A DNA stretch of 46,712 nucleotides from Ruminococcus sp. Phil11 (GTDB lineage: Bacteria > Bacillota > Clostridia > Oscillospirales > Ruminococcaceae): NCBI GenBank assembly GCA_001940925.1, contig MSGZ01000024.1, positions 1 to 46,712 of the forward strand, given 5' to 3'. Position numbers and translations under genes: made by a program. This document shows positions 6,649 to 14,935 of the stretch, one piece after another (position 1 is the first letter of the stretch; each line of letters starts with the position of its first letter). The notes beneath the pieces were generated by a model that was not told the origin of the DNA, ran no database searches, and was given only the letters and a program-made list of their open reading frames with translations.

Positions 6649-9456
6649 ATGAAAAATCTGGTAAAAAAAGCATTCTCATGCACACTTGCCGCATTGTGTG
6701 CTGCAAACGCAGTGTCGTTTGCTTCCGTATCTGCGGCAGAGCCGTCGGTTCTGAACCCGGCGTATGCATTCGCTGCAGCTTCTGACGGAGCATTCACGGC
6801 AGATGATTATTCAGCGGAACGCAGTACAGTGACCAAACACGTTGAATTCAAGATCAATACCGCTGAAATTTCTGCTGACGAACTGGAAGCAATGGGCTAC
6901 ACCATTTCCGAGGACAGAACAGTCGCTTCCAAGGATTCCACGCTTGCAAAGATCACCTATACATTCAATAAGCTGCCTGCAACAGCGGATGAGCTGAAAA
7001 ACTTCAGCATGAAATCCGACGTACAGGGCGATTATGACTACGGCATGTTTGCCCCGATGGCTGCAACGATCCTTGCGCTGCATACCTTCGGCACAAACAA
7101 GGAAGAAGCCTACAAGATGCTTGAATATGCGTATGGCCCGGATCAGACATTCAGCAACATTGACAAGCAGTTTGTTCAGACGCAGTTCTATACTGCTGCG
7201 AACAAGGTCCTTCAGGACTGCTACTTCGGCGGTGCAAAGCCCGAAAACGGTTATACGCCGGATGAACCGTTCACGATCACGCTGGAGGAAGGCCCCTATG
7301 TGTTGAAAGCGAAGAACGGCTTACCCGAAAGACATATGTCGTTCATCTACTTTGCCGGTGCAGATACTGAGCGCTATATGGATGTCTGCCAGTCATCTGA
7401 CGGAGCATGGTATGCATACGAAAGCAATTATAAGCATCTGCTTGCGAGTGTCAAGGAGCCGGTCAGTGAGCTGCCTGATCTGCCGGTAGAGGAAGTTCCT
7501 GAAAACGAACGGTATTATACTGAAAAGCATGATACCGTGGAGAAGCACGTTGAGTTTGAGATCAATAAAGCAATGATCACTGCTGACGAGCTGGAAGCAA
7601 TGGGCTATACGATCTCTGAGGACAGAAATACTGCTTCAAAAGATGTGACGCTTGCAAAGATCACCTACACATTCGATAAGCTGCCGACAACACTGGATGA
7701 GCTCAAAAAATTCAGTCTGAAATCCAAGATCGAGGGCGATTATGACTACGGCATGTTTGCCCCGATGGCTGCAACGATCCTTGCGCTTCATACCTATGGC
7801 ACAAACAAGGATGAAGCATATAAAATGCTTGAATATATTTACGGTCCGAACCAGACGTTCAGCAACTTTGACAAGCAGTTTGTTCAGACACAGTTCGCGA
7901 CTGCCGCAAACAAGGTCCTTCAGAATTGCTACTTCGGCGGTGCAAAGCCCGAAAACGGTTATACGCCGGATGAACCGTTCACGATCACGCTGGAGGAAGG
8001 CCCGTACTACATCAAGGCATCGAACGGAAAGCCTGAAAGACACATGTCGTTCATCTACTTTGACGGTGCAGATACTGAGCGCTATATGGATGTGTTCAAG
8101 TCTTCCGGCGGCACATGGTACGGATACGAAAGCAACTATAAGCATCTTCTTGCAAGCGTGAAGGAGCCGGTCAGTGAGCTGCCGGATCTGCCGGTTGAGG
8201 AAGTCCCTGAAAGCGAACGGTATTATAAGGAAAAGCATGATACCGTGGAGAAGCACGTTGAGTTTGAGATCAATAAAGCAATGGTCTCTGCTGACGAACT
8301 GGAAGCAATGGGCTACACCATTTCTGAGGACAGAAGAACAGCATCCAAGGATGTTACGCTCGCAAAGATCACCTACACATTCGATAAGCTGCCGACAACA
8401 CTGGATGAACTCAAAAAATTCAGCCTGAAATCCAAGATCGAAGGCGATTACGACTACGGCATGTTTGCGCCGATGGCTGCAACGATCCTTGCGCTTCATA
8501 CCTACGGTACAGACAAGGAAGAAGCATACAAAATGCTTGATTATGTGTACGGTCCGAATCAGACGTTCAGCACCCTTGACAAGCAGTTTGTTCAGACGCA
8601 GTTCGCGACTGCCGCAAACAAGGTTCTTCAGAATTGCTACTTCGGCGGAGCAAAGCCCGAAAACGGTTATACGCCGGATGAACCGTTCACGATCACGCTT
8701 GAGGAAGGCCCGTATTTCATCAAGGCATCGAACGGAAAGCCGGAAAGACATATGTCGCTCATCTATTTTGCAGGCGCAGATACTGAACGCTATATGGACG
8801 TTTTCAAGTCCTCCGGCGGTACATGGTACGGATACGAAAGCAACTATAAGCATCTTCTGGCAAGCGTGAAGGAGCCGACCGGTACGGCACCCGTCACGAC
8901 CACCGCGGTTACAACGGCAAAGGCTACGACTACAACGGCGAAGGCAGTCACCACGACTGCAAAGGCAGTCACCACAACGGCGAAGGCAGTCACCACGACC
9001 GCAAAGGCAGCAACCACGACCGCGAAGGCAGCAACCACGACCGCAAAGGCAGTCACCACAACCGCAAAGAACACAACCGCATCGATCACGACCGGCAGCA
9101 GCACGAATACGACACCGGCACAGACTGGAACGACCGCTCCGCCGAAAACGGAAACCGTCAAGGGTGATGTGGACGGCAGCGGCGACGTCAGCATTGAGGA
9201 CGTTCAGCTTGCACTGAAGGCATATACAGTGCGTGTTTCCGGCAAGGATACAGGTCTGACAGACCAGCAGATCAAAGCTGCGGATGTCAATGAGAACGGC
9301 GAGCTGTCCGTTGATGATGTGCAGAATATCCTGATCTATTACGTCAACAATACCGTTGCGGGCAAAAAGATCACATGGGAGCAGCTGCTCGGCAAGCAGC
9401 CGCAGGCGCAATCGCGTCCGGGCTTTCTGAAGCGGCGCGGGGGAGATCCGGCTTGA
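6649..9456 (+). CDS. Secreted protein with three ~235-aa repeats and C-terminal dockerin
   Basis: A 935-residue exported protein. ATG 6649 has TGGAGG 6 bases upstream; a TTG 12 bases earlier is disfavoured. Residues 1-31 form a signal peptide (KNLVKKAF, hydrophobic core, SVSAAE). Three near-identical units follow at about 60-290, 293-527 and 530-743. Each begins VEKHVEFEIN, contains ADELEAMGYTISEDR, then GDYDYGMFAPMAATILALHT and FGGAKPENGYTPDEPF, and ends YESNYKHLLASVKEP. I do not recognise a catalytic family; adhesion, binding or a repeated inhibitor-like unit are all possible. A Thr/Ala/Lys linker (744-835) leads to a type I dockerin (839-914) with loops DVDGSGDVSIEDV and DVNENGELSVDDV. The dockerin should attach it to a cohesin scaffold. 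It is followed by a strong terminator. Confidence 0.9.
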   Translation: MKNLVKKAFSCTLAALCAANAVSFASVSAAEPSVLNPAYAFAAASDGAFTADDYSAERSTVTKHVEFKINTAEISADELEAMGYTISEDRTVASKDSTLAKITYTFNKLPATADELKNFSMKSDVQGDYDYGMFAPMAATILALHTFGTNKEEAYKMLEYAYGPDQTFSNIDKQFVQTQFYTAANKVLQDCYFGGAKPENGYTPDEPFTITLEEGPYVLKAKNGLPERHMSFIYFAGADTERYMDVCQSSDGAWYAYESNYKHLLASVKEPVSELPDLPVEEVPENERYYTEKHDTVEKHVEFEINKAMITADELEAMGYTISEDRNTASKDVTLAKITYTFDKLPTTLDELKKFSLKSKIEGDYDYGMFAPMAATILALHTYGTNKDEAYKMLEYIYGPNQTFSNFDKQFVQTQFATAANKVLQNCYFGGAKPENGYTPDEPFTITLEEGPYYIKASNGKPERHMSFIYFDGADTERYMDVFKSSGGTWYGYESNYKHLLASVKEPVSELPDLPVEEVPESERYYKEKHDTVEKHVEFEINKAMVSADELEAMGYTISEDRRTASKDVTLAKITYTFDKLPTTLDELKKFSLKSKIEGDYDYGMFAPMAATILALHTYGTDKEEAYKMLDYVYGPNQTFSTLDKQFVQTQFATAANKVLQNCYFGGAKPENGYTPDEPFTITLEEGPYFIKASNGKPERHMSLIYFAGADTERYMDVFKSSGGTWYGYESNYKHLLASVKEPTGTAPVTTTAVTTAKATTTTAKAVTTTAKAVTTTAKAVTTTAKAATTTAKAATTTAKAVTTTAKNTTASITTGSSTNTTPAQTGTTAPPKTETVKGDVDGSGDVSIEDVQLALKAYTVRVSGKDTGLTDQQIKAADVNENGELSVDDVQNILIYYVNNTVAGKKITWEQLLGKQPQAQSRPGFLKRRGGDPA
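8880..9080 (+). repeat. Tandem codon repeat encoding the Thr/Ala/Lys linker
   Basis: An in-frame tandem repeat of about 24 bases (GCAGTCACCACGACCGCAAAG type) encodes TTTAKAV/TTTAKAA units. Similar tracts lie at 22870-23030 (minus) and at 46530-46712 (minus). Such tracts are prone to length change by slippage or recombination. Confidence 0.8.
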
Positions 9457-9533
9457 CGCTGAGAAAGCGCGTTCCGGAAGCTGAGACAGCATGAAGCACC
9501 CGCAGGAACAGTAAGACCTCATAAACAGCAACA

Positions 9534-9566
9534 CCGCCGCCTGATTTCGGTCAGGCGGCGGCTGCT
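9534..9566 (+). terminator. Intrinsic terminator after the dockerin protein
   Basis: Perfect 11-pair stem CCGCCGCCTGA / TCAGGCGGCGG around TTTCGG, followed by CTGCTTTATAT. Confidence 0.8.
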
Positions 9567-9818
9567 TTATATAAGCGAGAATGAACCGGATCCGGCTGTT
9601 TGCTCATATGCCGGAAGATTTCAGGAACCGCGGCAGGAAACGAACGTGTTTTCTTTCAGCATCCGGCCGGGGGATTGATTACAACGGCAGACCAGCCGCA
9701 TAAAGCGACAGGCCTGCCGTTTCGATCGTGACCGGTGCAGCTGCTTTTCTGTGTCGGATGCAGTGCCCGGGGCATCAGGCAGCAATTATTAAGGTTTGCG
9801 CAATATGAATGAAAATGC
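9567..9818. other. Intergenic stretch without a supported gene
   Basis: No ORF with a ribosome site on either strand. A possible weak hairpin (AACGGCAG ... CTGCCGTTT, about 9680-9722) is the only structure seen. Confidence 0.5.
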
Positions 9819-9847
9819 TTGCGTTTTCAAAAGAAATGTGGTAATAT
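9819..9847 (+). promoter_or_regulatory. SigA-type promoter for the subtilase gene
   Basis: TTGCGT (9819-9824), 17-base spacer, TAATAT (9842-9847), about 67 bases before ATG 9914. Confidence 0.55.
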
Positions 9848-9913
9848 AATAATATCATATTGATGTATTTAGGGGGAAAATGATTCAGCGTGATTGAGGA
9901 GGGATTGATAAAA

Positions 9914-12900
9914 ATGAAATACCGCATTCTCAGAAAAACATTCTGTCTTACTGCATCCGCAGTTTTGTCGTGGTCGCTGACCTTCGGGTCAGGCATCCCG
10001 CAGATCGCTGCCGCAGAGGGCGCGCAGAACGCGCCCGCAGCACAGATCGCTTTGCAGAACGACAGCACAGAAACCGTTTCCGTCATTATCAAGGTTGCGG
10101 GAGACGCCGTGATGGCGCAGCCCGATGCAGCGGAAATGGGAACCGATTATCTCGAGACCGGTCAGGCTGCACGGCGCGCGGAACAGTGCACCGCTTTGCA
10201 GCAGTCCGTGCAGGACAGCATCCGGCAGTTTTATCCGGAACTTCAGGTCGCATTCAGCTACAATATGCTTTTTAACGGCTTCAGCTGCAAGCTGCCCGAA
10301 AACCTGATCGGACGCGTTGAGGCGCTTCCGGATGTCCTGAGCGTGACGGTTTCCGAGAACATCCACGTACCGCAGATGGACCGTGCTGCCGCACGCAGCG
10401 GCTTTCCTGCCTATTTTGACCGCACCGGCTGTTCCGGCGAGGGGCAGGTGATCGCGGTCATTGACTCGGAGCTGGATACGTCTCATCCGATGTTTGCAGC
10501 ACTTGCGGATGACATTGACACAGCCGTCAGCAAAGATGATATTGCAGCGGTCATCAACAGCGGAACACTGCATGTCAATGCCGATCCGGAGCGTGCTTAT
10601 CTCAGCAGCAAGCTGCCCTTTGTCATGAACTATGCCGATCCGGATGATCCCTATGGACATATTGCGGATATGCAGTGCTATCACGGTACGCATGTCAGCG
10701 GCATTGCTGCCGGAAATGCCTTCACGGATTCTGACGGCAACGAGCTCTCCGGCATTGCAAAGGACGCACAGCTGATGTTTTTCTGTGTCAGCGGCGGCGG
10801 GAATTCCATTAACCTGGATGCAGGAATTGCCGCACTGGAAGATGCGGTCAGGCTCCATGCCGATGTGGTCAACATGAGCTGGGGCGCCGACAGAATGGAG
10901 TATTTCGGAGCGAACCCCATGTCGGAGGCGATCAGTGCCGCGGACCGTGCCGGCGTGGTCATCTGCAATTCTGCCGGAAATGCAGACAACGGCACATATT
11001 CATACGGTCTGCAGGCAATTCCGGAAAATCCCGATACCGGAATGATCTGTGATAAGGCAGAGCTCGGTTCGCCGATCATGCTGGTTGCTTCCGCTGACAA
11101 TACCGGTCTGACGGAGAGCGGTATGTTTCTGTTTGAGGACAGACAGATCGTGCTCATGCCGATGATGAATGCGTTTGGTGTGCTCAGCTATCTTTCCGAC
11201 TGTCTGAAACCGGGTGAATACGGATTTGAATACTGCGGAGAAGGATCGGCAAGGGATTTTGCAGGTGTTCAGGATCTTGCCGGTACGATCGCGCTGGTGC
11301 AGCGTTCCGACAGGTCTGTATCAGAGATCGCGGAGCGCGCAGAAGGAAAGGGTGCCTGCGGTCTGATCCTGATCGACAAGGAACGGCCGGACGGAATGGA
11401 ATACATTAATACCGATTCCGGTTTTGTGATCGGCGGGATCTCCTATCAGGACGGTCAGGCAATGCGCAAAACGGAAAAGAAGATCCTGACGGTCACCGGG
11501 GAAAAGATCATGCGCGAGCTGCCCGAAAGCGTCAGCTCCTATACCTCGTGGGGCGTGAAATATTCTCTGGATCTGCGCCCTGATATCATGGGCATCGGCG
11601 GACATGTGCGCTCTGCTTTCTATAACGGCGGATCGCTGATCCTTTCCGGTACATCCATGGCGTCGCCGTATGTTGCGGGCTGTACGGCTGTACTTCGGGA
11701 ATATCTTGAAAAGCAGAACATTGATCTGACCGGTTCGGAATATGCAGCCTATGTCCGCAGACTGCTGATGAATACAGCAGTGCCCTATGCGGAGAAGGGT
11801 GTCTTTGTCACGCCGAGACGGCAGGGTGCCGGACTGGTTGCGCTTGACCGGGCGATCTCTGCAAAGGTGCTGATGAACGGTGAAAGCGGCGACGCAAAGA
11901 TTAATCTGTTTGACAAGATCGGCGACAGCTTCAGCTTTGATATCACGCTCACGAATCACAGCAGCGAGGATGTGACCTTCCCGCAGGCGGATGTCCTTCT
12001 GACAACGGACGACACATACTATGACAGTGCGCAGAAATGCGACCTGCTCTCCGGTCAGCAGGAGCTGAACTGCACGGCGGATCTCCGCGGACCGGTCACA
12101 GTCGCGGCAGGGGAATCCAGGAAGGTGACTGTCCGTGTCAGTCTGGATGCGGAACAGTGCCGCCAGCTCGAAAAAAAGTTCCGGTACGGTTTCTTCACGG
12201 AGGGCTATGTGATGCTCTCCGGTGCGGAGAACAGCGCGGATATTTCGATCCCGCTGCTCGGCTTTCACGGCGACTGGGCACAGGTCCCGATCGTTGATCC
12301 GGACCGGAATTACTGCCTGATCCAGTTCGGCTCCAGCAGAAACGCCCGGCCTGTCTCTCTGATCAGAAGGGGACAGCTCTATAAGCAGATTCTTGAGCGT
12401 GTTCCGCTCAGTGAGATTGATGATTCCGAGATGATGAAGGAATTTATTTACGCAGATGATTATGCTACAGCAGATGAGAAAAAACAGCTGAACGACTATC
12501 CGAATGAATGCTGGATCTCACCGAATCAGGACAGCATTGCTGACAGTGTTACCATATTTGATGATAACGGCATCAGAAGAATGCAGGCACAGTATGAAAC
12601 GGAGCTGACTGATGCGGACGGAAAAGAACTGTTCCGCGGCCAGGGTGCGCTGGACCTGCATGTTGATTTTAATGAACTGGAGGAAGCCGATTACAACTAT
12701 ACGATCAGAAGATGGATCGACTATCCCGGCTCCAGGGAACATCCGCAGGTCATGACAACGAAGATCCATATTGACAAAACTGCCCCGAAGGTCAGTTATG
12801 AGACCGTTGAGGAAAACGGCAGGACCTATCTGGTGATCCGCGCAGCGGATGAACGGCAGCTGCAGGGTATGGCTGTGATCGGAATCGGTGCCGGCGGCGA

Positions 12901-14746
12901 AGCAGGGGTCTATCAGCCGGGCGGAAAAAAGCAGCTGGTCGAACAGATCAATTTTGCGCAGATCCTTTGCGCACATATTTCCGGTGATATGGGTATCGCC
13001 GGCGGCGGTGACGGAACTGCGGAAAATCTGCCCTATGTTCTTCGTTTATTTGGAAATACAGTGCGGGGTGCAGATGCTCCGGGCTTCAACTTTGCAGATG
13101 TTCTTTCACCGGATCCGGATGCGGACGGCGTCTGGACGGTCAAATATGATGTGACGGATCTGAAAAACTATTCCTTCACGGTCATGGACGAGGCATATAA
13201 CTATGTTGAGATCCGTTCAGCGGAGAACAATGCTGAAAAGTTTGCCGGTGAAACCGGATACTGGATCGACCTGAAGAACGGTTTTTATCAGCTCGGCGGG
13301 GATACGATCCGGTATACAGACTTTTGGGACGGTTCCGTGACTGATTACAGCTATGTCACAGCGGGTGACAGGCTGACGCTTGTTTCCGGCAATCAGAAGA
13401 AGGAATACAGCGTCTGGTATGTCTCTGACGCCTTCTATCAGCTGACGGATCTGAAAACCGGTCAGGTGTGCGAGGTCTATGATGAAAAAAAGCTGACGCA
13501 GACGTACGCAAACCGGAAGTTTATCCCTGTAAACGATCTCATGCGGTCGGCAGCAGAGGAAGGGGCTGCACACTGGCACGCAGAGCCGCAGATCTCTGAC
13601 GTCAGTCTGAACGGCGACCAGGTCTTTTTCCGGCTGATGTATGACTGCGGAGGCGGACACGAGATTCAGGAATCAATCTATCTGAATTTCAATACCGGAA
13701 TCGGAATGACCAGCTATTACGAATATCTCGATCAGGAAACACTTGCTGACGCCGGTTCCCGTACAGTTCTTCTCTGTCAGCAGTTTCTTGCGGAAATACC
13801 GGCAGGACTTTACATGAGTGTGTGCGAGTATGACTCGGCGCTGCTGTTCCGCGATGACGGAAAGACCGGTATGATCATGTATAACGGATACGAACAGGCC
13901 CTTGCAAACGAGGATACGCCGTTCACCTATACGATCAGCGGTGACGGCGATATTACGATCAGCTTCTCCGGAAAAACGCTGCATGCAAAGGTGATGCGTG
14001 CGGCGGAACTGAAGGATGGTATCCGGATCTGGTTTGATCCGAACGACCCGGAAAACCATTACTCCGACTGGATCATGGAGAAGTCCTCGGATGATCCGGA
14101 TCAACTCAGAAACCTGCGGTCGTCTGATGAGATCGCAGCACTCGCAACTGCGTATATCGACGCATCTGCCGGCGAAAGCAGTACAAGGCATATTGATCGG
14201 CCTGCGCTTCACGGCACTTTGCGCTACGGCAGGCGAATCGCAGATCAGTATTATCCCTATGTGCTTGACATTGATCCGCTGACGCTGGACTTTACAGACG
14301 ACGAAGGCAATCGCGGCAATCTGCTGCATCCGCCGGTCATGCCTGCGAATGCTGCATATACGCTTCCGGAACTCGGTCAGCTTGCACTGGGCGTGTTCGG
14401 CAAGGATGATCCGCGCATCAGCAGGGTCATTCCGTTCCTGCTTTCGGACGGTCGCGCAATGGTGATCGTTCAGGACGATCTGCAGAATGAGATCGGAAAG
14501 TATTATGCGGATCCGGTGACAGGCAGCATCAAGGCTTTGCCGCAGCCGCGGCGCGGTGATGTCAACTGTGACGGTGCGGTGGATGTCTCCGATGCCGTTC
14601 TGCTCGCAAGGCTGATCGTTGCAGATTCGCGTGCGAAGATCACAGATGCAGGCAGGCGCAGCGCGGACTGCAATCATGACGGCTTTGTCACGGCGGACGA
14701 TGTGACGTTCCTGCTGCAGGCGATCGCAAAGATCATCTCGTTCTGA
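9914..14746 (+). CDS. Secreted subtilisin-family (S8) protease with PA domain and dockerin
   Basis: A 1610-residue exported serine protease. I use ATG 9914 (GAGGAGGG 10 bases upstream; MKYRILRK signal peptide ending near residue 36); a GTG at 9890 is in frame but less likely. A propeptide-like segment (about 45-145) precedes the catalytic domain. The triad is visible: Asp184 in AVIDSELD, His257 in HGTHVSGIAAGN, Ser581 in SGTSMASPYVAG; the oxyanion Asn lies in NSAGNADNG. A PA-type insert (about 430-500) and a fibronectin-like domain after the catalytic part (about 640-750) give the C5a-peptidase/lactocepin layout. The middle 800 residues are uncertain. The C-terminus (1551-1610) is a dockerin with DVNCDGAVDVSDA and DCNHDGFVTADDV loops. 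Such proteases degrade extracellular protein; docking would tether it to the scaffold. Confidence 0.93.
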   Translation: MKYRILRKTFCLTASAVLSWSLTFGSGIPQIAAAEGAQNAPAAQIALQNDSTETVSVIIKVAGDAVMAQPDAAEMGTDYLETGQAARRAEQCTALQQSVQDSIRQFYPELQVAFSYNMLFNGFSCKLPENLIGRVEALPDVLSVTVSENIHVPQMDRAAARSGFPAYFDRTGCSGEGQVIAVIDSELDTSHPMFAALADDIDTAVSKDDIAAVINSGTLHVNADPERAYLSSKLPFVMNYADPDDPYGHIADMQCYHGTHVSGIAAGNAFTDSDGNELSGIAKDAQLMFFCVSGGGNSINLDAGIAALEDAVRLHADVVNMSWGADRMEYFGANPMSEAISAADRAGVVICNSAGNADNGTYSYGLQAIPENPDTGMICDKAELGSPIMLVASADNTGLTESGMFLFEDRQIVLMPMMNAFGVLSYLSDCLKPGEYGFEYCGEGSARDFAGVQDLAGTIALVQRSDRSVSEIAERAEGKGACGLILIDKERPDGMEYINTDSGFVIGGISYQDGQAMRKTEKKILTVTGEKIMRELPESVSSYTSWGVKYSLDLRPDIMGIGGHVRSAFYNGGSLILSGTSMASPYVAGCTAVLREYLEKQNIDLTGSEYAAYVRRLLMNTAVPYAEKGVFVTPRRQGAGLVALDRAISAKVLMNGESGDAKINLFDKIGDSFSFDITLTNHSSEDVTFPQADVLLTTDDTYYDSAQKCDLLSGQQELNCTADLRGPVTVAAGESRKVTVRVSLDAEQCRQLEKKFRYGFFTEGYVMLSGAENSADISIPLLGFHGDWAQVPIVDPDRNYCLIQFGSSRNARPVSLIRRGQLYKQILERVPLSEIDDSEMMKEFIYADDYATADEKKQLNDYPNECWISPNQDSIADSVTIFDDNGIRRMQAQYETELTDADGKELFRGQGALDLHVDFNELEEADYNYTIRRWIDYPGSREHPQVMTTKIHIDKTAPKVSYETVEENGRTYLVIRAADERQLQGMAVIGIGAGGEAGVYQPGGKKQLVEQINFAQILCAHISGDMGIAGGGDGTAENLPYVLRLFGNTVRGADAPGFNFADVLSPDPDADGVWTVKYDVTDLKNYSFTVMDEAYNYVEIRSAENNAEKFAGETGYWIDLKNGFYQLGGDTIRYTDFWDGSVTDYSYVTAGDRLTLVSGNQKKEYSVWYVSDAFYQLTDLKTGQVCEVYDEKKLTQTYANRKFIPVNDLMRSAAEEGAAHWHAEPQISDVSLNGDQVFFRLMYDCGGGHEIQESIYLNFNTGIGMTSYYEYLDQETLADAGSRTVLLCQQFLAEIPAGLYMSVCEYDSALLFRDDGKTGMIMYNGYEQALANEDTPFTYTISGDGDITISFSGKTLHAKVMRAAELKDGIRIWFDPNDPENHYSDWIMEKSSDDPDQLRNLRSSDEIAALATAYIDASAGESSTRHIDRPALHGTLRYGRRIADQYYPYVLDIDPLTLDFTDDEGNRGNLLHPPVMPANAAYTLPELGQLALGVFGKDDPRISRVIPFLLSDGRAMVIVQDDLQNEIGKYYADPVTGSIKALPQPRRGDVNCDGAVDVSDAVLLARLIVADSRAKITDAGRRSADCNHDGFVTADDVTFLLQAIAKIISF

Positions 14747-14770
14747 TTTGGCAGAAGCTATGAAACAGCG

Positions 14771-14800
14771 AAATGCCCGGCGTTTGCCGGGCATTTCTGT
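14771..14800 (+). terminator. Intrinsic terminator after the subtilase
   Basis: Stem AAATGCCCGGC / GCCGGGCATTT around GTTT, followed by CTGTAT. Confidence 0.75.
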
Positions 14801-14806
14801 ATCATG

Positions 14807-14932
14807 TTATCTGAACTTCAAAGACGAGACCCACTTTTTGACCAATCGCGGCAATGACTGCATATGATCGCCGAGGATATCATCCCATCTCCGTCTTGAT
14901 TGATCCTGGATCAGCGAAAGGATGTGTCTCAT
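14807..14932 (-). CDS. Possible 41-aa ORF after the coiled-coil gene
   Basis: ATG 14932 lies 3 bases after the stop of the 630-aa gene and reads 41 residues, helix-rich and basic (RHILSLIQDQSRRRWDDIL). There is no recognisable ribosome site, so it would depend on coupling to the upstream gene. It may be a remnant of a longer tail. Weak call. Confidence 0.25.
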   Translation of the reverse strand: MRHILSLIQDQSRRRWDDILGDHMQSLPRLVKKWVSSLKFR

Positions 14933-14935
14933 ATG

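Noticed and set aside
8880..9080. Direct repeats first considered as a CRISPR array
   Set aside because: Units are adjacent with no spacers, lie in frame inside a secreted protein gene and encode a Thr/Ala/Lys linker.
7636..9534. 632-residue open frame on the minus strand opposite the triple-repeat dockerin protein
   Set aside because: Cys/Arg-rich composition and repeats mirror the plus-strand coding repeats; no ribosome site. It is a shadow of the real gene.
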